NCBI RefSeq assembly: GCF_000518665.1
Contig: NZ_JAEA01000007.1
Coordinates: forward strand, 124,001 to 188,000
Origin: Microvirga flocculans ATCC BAA-817
GTDB taxonomy: Bacteria; Pseudomonadota; Alphaproteobacteria; Rhizobiales; Beijerinckiaceae
Direction of reading: 5' to 3'
Length of the DNA: 64,000 nucleotides
Translations under genes and position numbers: made by a program
Shown here: one piece after another, positions 47,956 to 58,365 of the stretch
How positions within the stretch are numbered: position 1 is the stretch's first letter
How the letters are laid out: every line of letters starts with the position of its first letter
Notes under the pieces: generated by a model
What the model was told of the DNA's origin: nothing
What the model saw: only the letters and a program-made list of their open reading frames with translations
Databases searched by the model: none

Positions 47956-49494
47956 TCAAGCCGCTACTGGCCGCCGGTCGGCATGACTGCGGTAGGACAG
48001 GGCTTCCGCGATGTGAATGCGGCGGACGCGGTCGTCCCCGTCGAGATCGGCGAGCGTCCGGCCCACTTTCAGAACCCTGTGAAAACCCCGCGCGGACAGG
48101 CGCATGGCATTGGCGGCGTCGCGGATGAGGGTCAGGCCGTCGGAATCGGGCTGAGCGACCTCCTCCAGGATGGCCGGGGGGCAGGCGGCATTGGTAGTGA
48201 CGCCGTCGAGCTTCAGGGCCGCATAGCGCCTCGCCTGGCGCTCGCGCGCCTGGGCCACCCGGGCAGCGACCTCGGCGGAGCCTTCCGACGGGGCCGGAAG
48301 AATGAGGTCGGCGGCCGTGACGGCCGGAACGTCGATCGAGAGGTCGATCCGGTCGAGCAGCGGACCCGAGAGGCGGGCCTGATACTGCGCGATGCAGCGC
48401 TCGTTCGGCTGGCGGCGGCAGACATAGCCGGGCTCGGTCGCCTGCCCGCAGCGGCATGGATTCATGGCGGCGACGAGCTGGAAACGGGCCGGATAGGTGA
48501 CCCGGTGATTGGCCCGGGCGATCAGGATCTCTCCCGCCTCGAGCGGCTGCCTCAGGGAATCCAGCACCTGGGGCTGGAACTCCGGCAATTCGTCGAGAAA
48601 AAGCACCCCGTGATGGGCGAGCGACGCCTCGCCCGGCCGGGCATTGAGCCCTCCGCCGACGAGCGCTGCCATGGAGGCCGAGTGATGGGGAGCCCGGAAC
48701 GGGCGGCGATTGGAAAGGGCCCCATCCGCCAGGAGGCCAGCCACCGACTGGATCATCGAGACCTCCAGGAGCTCCCGCGGCGAGAGCGGCGGCAGGATGG
48801 AGGGCAGGCGTTGGGCCAGCATGGATTTGCCCGCGCCGGGCGGCCCGTTCATCAGGAGGTTGTGGGCGCCGGCGGCCGCGATTTCGAGCGTGCGCTTGGC
48901 GCTTTCCTGCCCCTTGATGTCCCTGAGGTCGGGCAGGGCGCCGGAAGCGGGCATGATGGCGGGCTCGGGCCGCGCCATGACCTGGGTCCCCTTGAAATGG
49001 TTGGCGAGCTGGATCAGCGAACGCGGAGCCAGGATCTCGATGTCGCTGCCCGCCCAGGCCGCCTCCGACCCGCAGGCTTCGGGGCAGATCAGCCCGTGCT
49101 CGCGTTCATAGGCAGCCATGGCGGCAGGCAGCGCTCCCGCCACCGCCGTGATCGAGCCGTCGAGCGCCAGCTCGCCCAGCACCGTGAATCCGTTCAGCGC
49201 GTCCGGGGGGATGGCCCCGATGGCGGCCATGACGCCGAGCGCGATGGGAAGGTCGTAATGGCTGCCCTCCTTCGGCAAATCGGCGGGGGCGAGATTGACC
49301 GTGATGCGCTTGGCCGGCAGGGCGAGGCCCGAGGCGATGAGGGCGGAGCGCACCCTTTCGCGGGATTCCGCCACGGCCTTGTCCGGCAGGCCGACGATGG
49401 TGAAGGCTACCGTTCCGGGAGAAATCTGCACCTGCACGTCGACCGCGCGCGCCTCGATTCCTTCGAACGCAACAGTGGAAACGCGCGTGACCAT
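47956..49494 (-). CDS. comM: YifB/ComM family Mg-chelatase-like AAA+ ATPase
   Basis: The 512-residue protein has the N-terminal Lon-protease-like domain (VEVQISPG-type FTIVGLPDKAVAESRERVRS, ANLAPADLPKEGSHYDLPIA), a Walker A GPPGAGKSMLAQRLPS, GVLFLDELPEF and the Mg-chelatase fold with MNPCRCG and a cysteine-rich YVCRR. ComM helicases promote branch migration during natural transformation in some bacteria; here the role in recombination is inferred. The start at 49494 has GGAGG nine bases upstream. Confidence 0.93.
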   Translation of the reverse strand: MVTRVSTVAFEGIEARAVDVQVQISPGTVAFTIVGLPDKAVAESRERVRSALIASGLALPAKRITVNLAPADLPKEGSHYDLPIALGVMAAIGAIPPDALNGFTVLGELALDGSITAVAGALPAAMAAYEREHGLICPEACGSEAAWAGSDIEILAPRSLIQLANHFKGTQVMARPEPAIMPASGALPDLRDIKGQESAKRTLEIAAAGAHNLLMNGPPGAGKSMLAQRLPSILPPLSPRELLEVSMIQSVAGLLADGALSNRRPFRAPHHSASMAALVGGGLNARPGEASLAHHGVLFLDELPEFQPQVLDSLRQPLEAGEILIARANHRVTYPARFQLVAAMNPCRCGQATEPGYVCRRQPNERCIAQYQARLSGPLLDRIDLSIDVPAVTAADLILPAPSEGSAEVAARVAQARERQARRYAALKLDGVTTNAACPPAILEEVAQPDSDGLTLIRDAANAMRLSARGFHRVLKVGRTLADLDGDDRVRRIHIAEALSYRSHADRRPVAA

Positions 49495-49587
49495 CCGCCT
49501 GAACCTCCGGTGATGGTTCAAGTTTAGCTTGGCCTTTTGCAACGCGATAGTGTTGCGCTGACTTTTGCGCAGAGGCTGTGAACGCCT

Positions 49588-52314
49588 CTATCTCTGGGCC
49601 TTGAGCCGGTAGAGCGCGTCGAGCGCCTCCCGTGGCGTCATCTGGTCGGGATCGAGCGCATCGAGCGCCTCGCGCAGGGAATCCGTCTTCGGAGCCGGAG
49701 CGGGGTCGTTGCGGACGGGAACGGCGAAGAGGGGCAGGTCGTCGAGGAGCGCCCGCTTCGGGGTTTCGCGGTCGGAGCGCTCCAATTCGCTCAGGATCGT
49801 CTTCGCCCGCTCGACGACGGCCGCCGGCAGCCCGGCGAGACGCGCCACCTGGAGGCCGTAGGAGCGGTCGGCGGCTCCCGGCACGACTTCGTGCAGGAAC
49901 ACAACCTCGCCGTTCCATTCGGTGACCTTCAGGGTTGCATTGGAAATGCGCGGCATCCGCTCGGCCAGCGCCGTCAATTCGTGGAAGTGGGTCGCGAACA
50001 GGGCGCGGCAGCGGTTCGTCTCGTGCAGGTGCTCGATGGCGGCCCAGGCGATGGACAGGCCGTCGAAGGTCGCCGTGCCGCGGCCAATCTCGTCGAGGAT
50101 GACGAGCGAGCGGGAGGTCGCCTGGTTGAGGATGGCGGCGGTTTCCACCATCTCGACCATGAAGGTCGAGCGGCCCCGCGCCAGATCGTCGGCTGCGCCG
50201 ACGCGGGAGAAGAGCCGGTCGACGATGCCGATATGCGCTTCCTTCGCGGGCACGTAGGAACCCATCTGGGCCAGCACGACGATCAGGGCGTTCTGGCGCA
50301 GATAGGTCGATTTACCGCCCATGTTCGGGCCGGTGATGAGCAGGATATGCCCGGCTTCCTTGCCGGAGAGGTCCGAATCGTTGGCGATGAACGGAACGCC
50401 CTCACGCTTGAGGGCGGCCTCCACGACAGGGTGCCGGCCGCCCCTGATGGTGAAGGCGAGGCCGGTATCGATTACGGGGCGCGTCCAGTCGAGACGCATG
50501 GCGAGGTCGGCGAGCGCCGCGGTCACGTCGATGACGGCGATGGCCGCGGCGGCCGCGGCGATGTCCGCCGTAAGGTCGAGCAGCGCCTGCACCATGTCGT
50601 CGAAGAGGGCGAGCTCGATCTTCAGCGCCCGGTCGGCAGCGGAGGCGATCTTCGATTCCAGCTCGCCGAGCTCCAGGGTCGAGAAGCGCATGGCGCCCGC
50701 CATGGTCTGGCGGTGGACGAAGGTGTCCTTCCACGGCTCCTTCAGCAGGTCCTCGCCCACATTCTGCGGCACCTCCACGAAATAGCCGATCATGTGGTTG
50801 TGCTTGACGCGCAGGGTCCGGCAGCCGGTTTCGGTGGCATAGCGCGCCTGGAGGGCCGCGATGAAGCGGCGGGAATCCTGCTGCAGCTCGCGCAGCTCGT
50901 CGAGGCTGGAATCGAAGCCCGCGCGAATGAAGCCGCCGTCGCGCTTGAGCAGGGGCAATTCGTCGGTGAGCGCCGCCGCGAGCCTGTCGGCCACATCCGT
51001 GCGCAGGCGCTGCAGCGTTTGAGCCGCCTCGGACAGCTCCCTCGGCAGATCGGGGGCGATGGCGAGTTCGAGGCCGAGTTCGCGCGCCGCGAAAAGCCCG
51101 TCGCGCACGCAGGCGAGATCTCTTGGGCCCCCACGCCCCAGGCTCAGGCGCGAGAGCGCGCGGGCGAGGTCGGGCGAGCGCTTGAGGATGCGCCGCAGCC
51201 GGTCGCGCAGATCGCCGTTCTCGACGAGCGCCGCAACGGCATCCTGCCGGTCGCGAATCCGGCCCGGATGGGTGAGGGGACCGGCCAGCCGCTCGGCCAG
51301 AAGCCGGGCGCCGCCCGGCGTCACCGTGCAGTCGATGGTGGCGAGCAGGCTGCCTGCCCGCTCGCCCGAGAGGGTGCGGGTCAGTTCCAGGTTGGCGCGG
51401 GTCGCCGCGTCGATGGCGAGCGCCGCTCCGGCCGTGTCGCGGGAAGGCGGGTTGAGCGCCGGGCGGCTGTCGATCTGGGTTTTCTCGATATAGAACAGGG
51501 CGCTGCCCGCCGCCGTGATCTCGGCCGGGCTGAAAGCGCCGAAGGCATCGAGCGTGGCGACCCCGAAATAATCCTTCAGCCGCCGCTCGGCGGAGGCCGG
51601 ATCGAGCCCCTCGCGGGAGAGGGGCGTGATCGAGGCCCGGGTCTCCTGCCAGAAGCTCTTCAGCTCCGGATCGTCATGAATCACGTCCGGAACCAGGATC
51701 TCGCGGGGCTCGAACCGGGCGATCTCGGCCGAGAGGCCGGCGCCATCCGTCTCGCTTAAGGCGAAATGACCTGTGGATATGTCCACGGCGGCAAGACCGT
51801 AGCACCAATGCGTGTCGGAGGCCCGGCGTCGGGCGATGGCCAGGAGATAATTGGCCCGTCCCGGCTCCAGCAGGCGCTCCTCGGTGATCGTTCCCGGCGT
51901 GACGAGACGCACCACGTCGCGGCGCACCACCGATTTCGAGCCTCGCTTCTTCGCCTCCGCCGGGTCCTCGGTCTGCTCGCAGACGGCGACACGATGGCCG
52001 AGGCCGATGAGACGCTGGAGATAGTCGTCGGCCCGCTCCACGGGCACGCCGCACATGGGGATGTCCTGCCCCAGATGCTTGCCGCGCTTGGTCAGGACGA
52101 TGCCGAGCGCCTGGCTTGCGATCTCCGCATCCTCGAAGAACAGCTCATAGAAATCGCCCATGCGGTAGAAGAGCAGGCTGTCAGGATTGGCGGCCTTGAT
52201 CTCGATGTACTGCGCCATCATGGGCGTGACGCGACTGTCCTGAGCGGGCTTGGACACGGCGGAGGCGTTCGGCTCGAGGCTTTCAGGGGCGTGATAGGCG
52301 GCTTGGGACGACAT
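49588..52314 (-). CDS. mutS: DNA mismatch repair protein MutS
   Basis: The 908-residue protein has the mismatch-reading N-terminal motif [20 protein letters not shown] (Phe-x-Glu), connector and lever domains, Walker [35 protein letters not shown] and [14 protein letters not shown]. It recognises mismatches and small loops. A 25-residue N-terminal extension before [12 protein letters not shown] is usual in this order. It is divergent from maeB, a classic Hyphomicrobiales pair. Confidence 0.98.
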   Translation of the reverse strand: MSSQAAYHAPESLEPNASAVSKPAQDSRVTPMMAQYIEIKAANPDSLLFYRMGDFYELFFEDAEIASQALGIVLTKRGKHLGQDIPMCGVPVERADDYLQRLIGLGHRVAVCEQTEDPAEAKKRGSKSVVRRDVVRLVTPGTITEERLLEPGRANYLLAIARRRASDTHWCYGLAAVDISTGHFALSETDGAGLSAEIARFEPREILVPDVIHDDPELKSFWQETRASITPLSREGLDPASAERRLKDYFGVATLDAFGAFSPAEITAAGSALFYIEKTQIDSRPALNPPSRDTAGAALAIDAATRANLELTRTLSGERAGSLLATIDCTVTPGGARLLAERLAGPLTHPGRIRDRQDAVAALVENGDLRDRLRRILKRSPDLARALSRLSLGRGGPRDLACVRDGLFAARELGLELAIAPDLPRELSEAAQTLQRLRTDVADRLAAALTDELPLLKRDGGFIRAGFDSSLDELRELQQDSRRFIAALQARYATETGCRTLRVKHNHMIGYFVEVPQNVGEDLLKEPWKDTFVHRQTMAGAMRFSTLELGELESKIASAADRALKIELALFDDMVQALLDLTADIAAAAAAIAVIDVTAALADLAMRLDWTRPVIDTGLAFTIRGGRHPVVEAALKREGVPFIANDSDLSGKEAGHILLITGPNMGGKSTYLRQNALIVVLAQMGSYVPAKEAHIGIVDRLFSRVGAADDLARGRSTFMVEMVETAAILNQATSRSLVILDEIGRGTATFDGLSIAWAAIEHLHETNRCRALFATHFHELTALAERMPRISNATLKVTEWNGEVVFLHEVVPGAADRSYGLQVARLAGLPAAVVERAKTILSELERSDRETPKRALLDDLPLFAVPVRNDPAPAPKTDSLREALDALDPDQMTPREALDALYRLKAQR

Positions 52315-52458
52315 CCCCCCTGTTTAGCAAAGCCCAGGGATGCTTTCACCCGTGTCATGGGGTCCGAAAATGCGGATGTGGACAAGTCTTGAGGTAGGTG
52401 GGTCCTATGTCTTAAGGTCGCATCCCCTTGGAAACGCCCATCATAAGTAACCGCTCCC

Positions 52459-54750
52459 ATGACAGACGATCAGCGCCCCAGCCGCCGCAAGCGCCCCACC
52501 TTCACCGACCAGGAGGCGCTGCAGTTTCACGCCCAAGGCCGCCCCGGCAAGCTCGAGGTCGTCCCGACCAAGCCCATGGCGACCCAGCGCGACCTGTCCC
52601 TGGCCTATTCGCCGGGCGTCGCGGTGCCGGTGCTCGCCATCGCCGAGAACCCTTCCGCGGCCTTCGACTACACCACCCGCTCCAACATGGTGGCGGTGAT
52701 CTCGAACGGCACGGCGATCCTCGGTCTCGGCAATCTCGGCGCGCTCGCCTCGAAGCCGGTGATGGAAGGCAAGTCGGTGCTCTTCAAGCGCTTCGCGGAC
52801 GTGGATTCCATCGATCTCGAGGTCGATACGGAAGATGCCGACACCTTCGTCAACTGCGTGCGCTATCTCGGTCCCTCCTTCGGCGGCATCAACCTCGAGG
52901 ACATCAAGGCGCCCGAATGCTTTATCATCGAGCAGCGCCTGCGGGAGCTGATGGACATTCCCGTCTTTCATGACGACCAGCACGGCACGGCGATCATCGC
53001 GGCGGCGGGTCTCATCAATGCGCTGCATCTGACGGGCCGCGACATGGCGAAGACCAAGCTCGTGGTGAACGGCGCGGGTGCAGCCGGCATCGCCTGCACC
53101 GAGCTTCTGAAGGCGATGGGTTTTGCCCCGAACAACGTCATTCTCTGCGATACCAAGGGCGTGATCTACAAAGGCCGCACCGAGGGCATGAACCAGTGGA
53201 AATCGGCGCATGCGGCCGATACCGACGCGCGCACCCTGGCGGATGCCCTGAAAGGGGCGGATGCGGTGTTCGGCCTCTCGGCCAAGGGCGCCTTCACGGA
53301 CGAGATGATCCGCTCCATGGCGGAGAACCCGATCATCTTCGCCATGGCCAATCCCGACCCGGAAATCACGCCGGAGGAAGTGGCCCGCATCCGCGACGAC
53401 GTCATCATCGCCACGGGCCGCTCGGATTATCCGAACCAGGTCAACAACGTTCTCGGCTTTCCCTATATCTTCCGCGGAGCCCTCGACGTTCAGGCCACCA
53501 CCATCAACATGGAGATGAAGGTCGCCGCCGCTCAGGCTCTCGCGAATCTCGCCCGCGAGGACGTGCCCGACGAGGTGGCGGCCGCCTATCAGGGCTCCCG
53601 TCCGCGCTTCGGACGGGAATACATCATTCCCGTGCCCTTCGATCCGCGGCTCATCCACACCATCCCCATGGCGGTCGCGCAGGCGGCGATGGACACCGGC
53701 GTCGCGCGCCGTCCGATCGTCGACATGCGCGCCTACAAGGCGCAGCTCTCCGCGCGGCGCGATCCCGTGGCCGGAACGCTCAACCGGATCTTCGAGCGTG
53801 TGCGCAAGTTCCCGAAGCGCGTTGTCTTCGCCGAAGGCGAGGAGGAGCAGGTGATCCGCGCCGCCCTGTCCTTTGTCAACCAGGGCCTGGGCAAGGCCAT
53901 CCTCGTCGGCCGCGAGGACCGCATCCATGAGACTGCCGCGCAAGCGGGCATCGATCTCGAGGGCCGCGAGGGCATCGAGATCCACAATGCGCGTCTCTCC
54001 AATCGCAACGCGACCTATGCGCAGTTCCTCTACGAGCGCCTGCAGCGCAAGGGTTACCTGTTCCGCGACTGCCAGCGCATGATCAATCAGGACCGCAACC
54101 ACTTCGCCGCTTCCATGGTGGCGCTCGGCGATGCGGATGCCATGGTGACGGGCGCAACCCGCAACTTCTCGACGGCGCTCGCCGACGTGCGGCATGTGAT
54201 CGACGCCAAGCCCGGTCATCGCGTGATCGGCGTCTCGCTCTGCCTTGCCCGCGGGCGCACGGTTCTGGTGGCCGATACGGCCCTCCATGAAATGCCCAGC
54301 GCGCCTGAACTGGCGGAAATCGCCATCGAGGCCGCGGGCGTCGCACGGCGTCTCGGCTACGAGCCGCGCGTGGCGCTTCTGTCTTTCTCGAGCTTCGGGC
54401 ATCCCAAGGCGGAGCGTGCGGAGAAGATTCAGGAGGCCGTGCGGATCCTGGACGGCATGCGCGTCGATTTCGAGTATGACGGCGAGATGGCGGCGGACTT
54501 GGCGCTCAATCGGGACGCCATGGCGCAGTATCCCTTCTGCCGGCTGACGGAACCGGCGAACGTGCTCGTCATGCCGGCCTTCCACTCCGCTTCCATCTCG
54601 ACCAAGATGCTGCAGGAGCTGGGCGGTGCGATGGTTCTGGGGCCGCTGATCGTCGGTCTCGACAAGCCGGTGCAGGTCGTGTCCTTGGGGGCGACCGACA
54701 GCGATATCGTCAACATGGCGGCGCTCGCAGCCTACAACATCGGCGGCTGA
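52459..54750 (+). CDS. maeB: NADP-type malic enzyme with C-terminal phosphotransacetylase domain
   Basis: The 763-residue protein has malic enzyme domains in the first 430 residues (YSPGVAVPVLAIAENP, VNGAGAAGIACTELL, and FALANPDPEI-like FAMANPDPEITPEE). A phosphotransacetylase-like domain follows from about 445 (RVVFAEGEEEQVIRAALSFV, HRVIGVSLCLARGRTVLVAD). It decarboxylates malate to pyruvate; the PTA part lacks activity in characterised members and acts as an acetyl-CoA sensor. Whether it uses NADP or NAD cannot be told here. The stop codon lies within a hairpin. Confidence 0.96.
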   Translation: MTDDQRPSRRKRPTFTDQEALQFHAQGRPGKLEVVPTKPMATQRDLSLAYSPGVAVPVLAIAENPSAAFDYTTRSNMVAVISNGTAILGLGNLGALASKPVMEGKSVLFKRFADVDSIDLEVDTEDADTFVNCVRYLGPSFGGINLEDIKAPECFIIEQRLRELMDIPVFHDDQHGTAIIAAAGLINALHLTGRDMAKTKLVVNGAGAAGIACTELLKAMGFAPNNVILCDTKGVIYKGRTEGMNQWKSAHAADTDARTLADALKGADAVFGLSAKGAFTDEMIRSMAENPIIFAMANPDPEITPEEVARIRDDVIIATGRSDYPNQVNNVLGFPYIFRGALDVQATTINMEMKVAAAQALANLAREDVPDEVAAAYQGSRPRFGREYIIPVPFDPRLIHTIPMAVAQAAMDTGVARRPIVDMRAYKAQLSARRDPVAGTLNRIFERVRKFPKRVVFAEGEEEQVIRAALSFVNQGLGKAILVGREDRIHETAAQAGIDLEGREGIEIHNARLSNRNATYAQFLYERLQRKGYLFRDCQRMINQDRNHFAASMVALGDADAMVTGATRNFSTALADVRHVIDAKPGHRVIGVSLCLARGRTVLVADTALHEMPSAPELAEIAIEAAGVARRLGYEPRVALLSFSSFGHPKAERAEKIQEAVRILDGMRVDFEYDGEMAADLALNRDAMAQYPFCRLTEPANVLVMPAFHSASISTKMLQELGGAMVLGPLIVGLDKPVQVVSLGATDSDIVNMAALAAYNIGG

Positions 54751-54798
54751 ACAGCCGCCGCATGAGCGCAGCGCCCGAGGAATGCAACGGCGCTGCGC
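54742..54798 (+). terminator. Two hairpins at the end of maeB, possible terminator
   Basis: GGCGGCTG (54742-54749) pairs with CAGCCGCC (54752-54759) around the stop codon. GCGCAGCGCC (54766-54775) pairs perfectly with GGCGCTGCGC (54789-54798). There is no T run, so factor-dependent ending or mRNA end protection is equally likely. Confidence 0.5.
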
Positions 54799-54880
54799 CT
54801 TCAGCCCAGGTTCATGGTCGCGAGTCTTCAACCTGCGCATCGAAAAAGCTGAAGATCCTGAGGCCGAAGCTGCAAAGGGA

Positions 54881-55507
54881 ATGATCGTGACCGTGAGGAA
54901 CCCAACCACTGTCGTCTTTGACGTCGGCAATGTTCTCCTGCGCTGGGACCCGCGCAATCTCTACCGTCACATCTTCGACGACGAGGCGCAGATGGAATGG
55001 TTTTTGGCCAATGTCTGCACCCATGACTGGAATGTGGAGCAGGATCGCGGGCGCGATTGGGATGAGGCCGTAGCCTTGCTCGTGAAGGACCATCCTACCC
55101 ACCAGAGTGCGATCCGCGCCTTCCATGAGCGCTGGACGGAAACCGTATCCGGCGTCTTCGAGCAGAACGTCGCGCTTCTCCATCGGCTGCGGGACGCGAA
55201 GGTGCCGAACTACTGCATCACGAATTTCTCCGGACCCAAGTTCGTTCTGGCGCAGCAGCGCTTCCCGTTCCTCGCCGGGTTCGATGGCGTCATCGTCTCG
55301 GGCGACGAACGTCTCCTGAAACCCGATCCCGCCATCTATCACTTGCTGTTGGATCGCTATGGACTTGAGGCTGGGGATTGCGTCTTCATTGACGATTCGC
55401 CTGCCAATATCGAGGCGGCCCGCGACGTCGGCATGCATACGATCCATTATCCTCATGAGCAGGTCGACCTGGGCGACGAACTCAGGCGCTATGACTTTCC
55501 TGTGTAA
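54881..55507 (+). CDS. HAD-superfamily hydrolase (HAD-IA, YihX-like)
   Basis: The 208-residue protein contains VVFDVGNVLLRWDPRN (nucleophile Asp), NFSGPKFVLAQQRF (motif II region), SGDERLLKPDPAIYHLLLDR (Lys) and CVFIDDSPANIEAARDVGM (acidic motif). This is the haloacid dehalogenase-like subfamily IA of small-molecule phosphatases or dehalogenases. The substrate is unknown. The start is ATG 54881 with AAAGGGA directly before it (short spacing); an upstream frame to 54782 has no family character. Confidence 0.9.
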   Translation: MIVTVRNPTTVVFDVGNVLLRWDPRNLYRHIFDDEAQMEWFLANVCTHDWNVEQDRGRDWDEAVALLVKDHPTHQSAIRAFHERWTETVSGVFEQNVALLHRLRDAKVPNYCITNFSGPKFVLAQQRFPFLAGFDGVIVSGDERLLKPDPAIYHLLLDRYGLEAGDCVFIDDSPANIEAARDVGMHTIHYPHEQVDLGDELRRYDFPV

Positions 55508-55548
55508 GGGCAGCTTGCTCTTCGTCTCAGCTTGAGCCATCGGGCGGC

Positions 55549-58014
55549 ATGCGCGCTTTCGACACCTCCCTTCCCATCGATGCCGTTCTCGGCGACCTGA
55601 CGGCGAGCCTTCGCTTGCGGCCGAATGCGGTGCTCGTCGCGCCTCCCGGCGCGGGCAAGACGACGCGCGTGCCGCTGGTGCTGCTGGACGAGCCCTGGGT
55701 GAAGGGTGGAAAGATCATCGTGCTGGAGCCCCGCCGCCTGGCCGCCCGCGCCGCCGCCGCGCGCATGGCGCAGACGCTGGACGAGCAGGTCGGTGAGACG
55801 GTGGGCCTTCGTGTGCGCCTCGGCTCCAAGGTGAGCCGGAAGACGCGGATCGAGGTCGTGACCGAGGGCGTCTTCGCGCGTATGATCCTCGACGATCCGA
55901 GCCTCGATGGCATTGCCGCCGTGCTCTTCGACGAGTTCCACGAACGCTCCCTCGATGCCGATCTCGGCCTCGCCCTGGCGCTCGATGCGCAAAGCGGCTT
56001 GCGTGAGGACCTGCGCCTGCTCGTCATGTCGGCAACGCTCGACGGCGCACGCGTCGCGAAGCTCCTGGGCGATGCGCCCGTGATCGAATCCGAAGGCCGC
56101 GCCTATCCGGTCGAGACGCGCTATCTCGGGCGCGATCCGAACAAGCGCATCGAAGAGCAGGTTGCAGATGCGGTCGTGCGCGGCCTGAGGGCGGAGACGG
56201 GTTCCATGCTGGTGTTCCTGCCGGGGCAAGGGGAAATCCGCCGGGTCGAGACCCTTCTCCGGGAGCGCATCGCCGATCCTGCCATCGATATCGCGCCGCT
56301 TTATGGTGCACTGGAGCGCGGCGAGCAGGATCTGGCCGTCAGCCCCGTAAAGCCCGGGCGGCGCAAGGTGGTGCTCGCCACCTCTATCGCGGAAACGTCG
56401 CTGACCATCGAAGGTGTGCGCGTGGTCGTCGATTCAGGTCTTGCTCGCGTTCCGGTCTTCGAGCCGAATATCGGCCTCACGCGCCTGGAAACCGTTCGCG
56501 TTTCGCGAGCCGCAGCGGATCAGCGCCGTGGCCGCGCGGGCCGCACCGAGCCCGGGGTGTGCTACCGCCTCTGGGAGGAGGCCGCCACCGGAGCGCTGGA
56601 GCCCTTCGCGCGCCCGGAAATCCTGGCCGCCGATCTCGCGCCCCTGCTGCTCGATTGCGCGGCCTGGGGCGTGACCGATCCGGCCACGCTCGCTTTCCTC
56701 GATCCGCCCCCGGCTCCGGCGCTCAAGGAGGCGAAGGCGCTGCTGCAGCAGCTCGACGCCCTCGATGAGGTGGGACGCATCACCGATACAGGCCATCGCC
56801 TGCGCGATCTGCCGCTGCCGCCGCGCCTCGCACGGATGATCCTGCATGCGGGAGAGAGAGGCCAGGCGCGCGATGCGGCGGACATCGCCGCCGTTCTCGT
56901 CGAGCGCGGCCTCGGCGGCGATGCGGTGGATTTGGCCGAGCGCGTCGAGCGCTTTCGCCGTGACCGCTCCAGGCGCGCGGAGGACATGCGGCGCATGGCC
57001 GAGGGTTGGGCGAAAGGACACAACGGCGCATCGAAGGGCGAACCATACTCCGTCGGAGCGATCCTCACGCTCGCCTATCCCGACCGTCTCGCCAAGGCCC
57101 GCGGCAAACCCGGCGACTATCTCATGGCCAACGGACGCGGGGCCACGCTCGATGCGCATGAGCGACTGGCGAAGGAGCCCTATCTCGCCGTTGCCGAAAT
57201 CGCCGGCGGAGCCGCCTCCGCGCGCATCCTCGCGGCGGCCGCCATCTCACCGGAAGAGATCGAGGCGCAATACGGCAATGCCATCGTCCAGCGCGACGAG
57301 GTCACCTTCGACAAACAGGCCAAAGCACTCCGGGCGCGGGGCGTCAGGCGCCTGGGCGCCCTGCTGCTGAACGAGCGCCCTCTGAAGGTTCCGGCGACCG
57401 ATGAGGCGGCAAGGGCGCTGGCCGAGGGACTGGTCGCGCTGGGGCTCGCTGCGCTGCCGTGGTCGAAGGCTCTCGCGCAGTGGCGGGAGCGCGTGATGTT
57501 TCTGCGTCAGGCCGAGGGCGAGGAATGGCCCGACCTCTCGGACGAGGCGCTGGCCCGAACGGCGGGAGAATGGCTTGCGCCTCACCTCGTCGGCAAGAGC
57601 GGCCTCGGCGAGATCGGTCCCGATCTGCTCAGCGAGGCCCTGCGCAGCCTCTTGCCGTGGAATCTTCAGCGGCGGCTCGATGCAGAAGCTCCCACCCATT
57701 TCGAGGTGCCGACGGGATCGCAGATCCCGATCGATTACGGCGCGGAGGAGGGGCCCGTTCTGGCGGTGCGGGTGCAGGAACTGTTCGGGCTCGACACGCA
57801 TCCCACCCTCGCAGCCGGGCGTGTGCCGCTCATCCTGCACCTGCTCTCGCCGGCGCAGCGCCCGATTCAAATCACCCGCGATCTGCCAGGTTTCTGGCGC
57901 GGTTCCTGGGCTGCCGTCCGGGCCGATATGCGCGGGCAATATCCGAAGCATCCCTGGCCTGAAGATCCGCTGACCGCGCCGCCGACGCGCCGCGCCAAGC
58001 CGCGAGGCACTTGA
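55549..58014 (+). CDS. hrpB: ATP-dependent RNA helicase HrpB
   Basis: The 821-residue DEAH-box protein has Walker A VAPPGAGKTTRVPLVLL, EPRRLAARAAAARMA, LFDEFHERSLDADLGLAL (DEFH variant of the DEAH box), LLVMSATLDG, VVLATSIAETSLTIEGVRVV and QRRGRAGRTEPG. The C-terminal HrpB domain follows (LPWNLQRRLDAEAPTHFEVP, PIDYGAEEGPVLAVRVQELF). The cellular target is not known in most bacteria. The start at 55549 lacks a strong ribosome binding site but matches the family N terminus (LPIDAVL). Confidence 0.95.
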   Translation: MRAFDTSLPIDAVLGDLTASLRLRPNAVLVAPPGAGKTTRVPLVLLDEPWVKGGKIIVLEPRRLAARAAAARMAQTLDEQVGETVGLRVRLGSKVSRKTRIEVVTEGVFARMILDDPSLDGIAAVLFDEFHERSLDADLGLALALDAQSGLREDLRLLVMSATLDGARVAKLLGDAPVIESEGRAYPVETRYLGRDPNKRIEEQVADAVVRGLRAETGSMLVFLPGQGEIRRVETLLRERIADPAIDIAPLYGALERGEQDLAVSPVKPGRRKVVLATSIAETSLTIEGVRVVVDSGLARVPVFEPNIGLTRLETVRVSRAAADQRRGRAGRTEPGVCYRLWEEAATGALEPFARPEILAADLAPLLLDCAAWGVTDPATLAFLDPPPAPALKEAKALLQQLDALDEVGRITDTGHRLRDLPLPPRLARMILHAGERGQARDAADIAAVLVERGLGGDAVDLAERVERFRRDRSRRAEDMRRMAEGWAKGHNGASKGEPYSVGAILTLAYPDRLAKARGKPGDYLMANGRGATLDAHERLAKEPYLAVAEIAGGAASARILAAAAISPEEIEAQYGNAIVQRDEVTFDKQAKALRARGVRRLGALLLNERPLKVPATDEAARALAEGLVALGLAALPWSKALAQWRERVMFLRQAEGEEWPDLSDEALARTAGEWLAPHLVGKSGLGEIGPDLLSEALRSLLPWNLQRRLDAEAPTHFEVPTGSQIPIDYGAEEGPVLAVRVQELFGLDTHPTLAAGRVPLILHLLSPAQRPIQITRDLPGFWRGSWAAVRADMRGQYPKHPWPEDPLTAPPTRRAKPRGT

Positions 58015-58365
58015 GCTCCGTTCCATGCCGCGTGCTCGAACGATCCATCGCACTCGACATAAAACGGGATAATGTTTCTCTGCTTGATGCACACGCATCA
58101 CGCGCGTTCCGGTTGTTCCATCGAACGTTAGTTCGATTCCGGCGCTTGTCCCCGTCACAACCGCGCAACACCCATCGCATTCCCTCGACGGCACACATCC
58201 ACTTGCCTTGTCGCCTGAACGAAGACGGTGCTAAAGGGAAATTCTCCCATCCTTCGGAATGCATCCGCTCATGACGATGCCCTTCGGCGACCTTGCGCAT
58301 CTCACGTTCGCCTTGTGCGAAGTGCTGGTTACGCTTCCTGAAATACAGTTGCACGGAAAGCTCGC
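58015..58365. other. 351-base intergenic region with one palindrome
   Basis: The only clear element is ATCGAAC (58120-58126), GTTA, GTTCGAT (58131-58137), a 7-bp-arm palindrome that could be an operator for the following operon. I see no gene: the open frames on both strands have no family features. GTTCGATTCC at 58131-58140 looks like a tRNA T-loop but no cloverleaf can be built. Confidence 0.5.

Noticed and set aside
47329..49527. 732-codon plus-strand open frame across olsB and comM
   Set aside because: Shadow frame crossing two real genes and their gap; no family character.
49891..51759. 622-codon plus-strand open frame within mutS
   Set aside because: Antisense shadow of the GC-rich mutS gene.
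52441..54957. 838-codon minus-strand open frame across maeB
   Set aside because: Shadow frame; the opposite strand encodes a complete malic enzyme.
58106..58118. Possible alphaproteobacterial LexA box (GTTC repeats)
   Set aside because: The two GTTC words are spaced by 5 bases, not the required 7.
58125..58145. tRNA T-loop-like GTTCGATTCC
   Set aside because: No acceptor, D or anticodon stems can be formed around it; it is one arm of the 58120-58137 palindrome.
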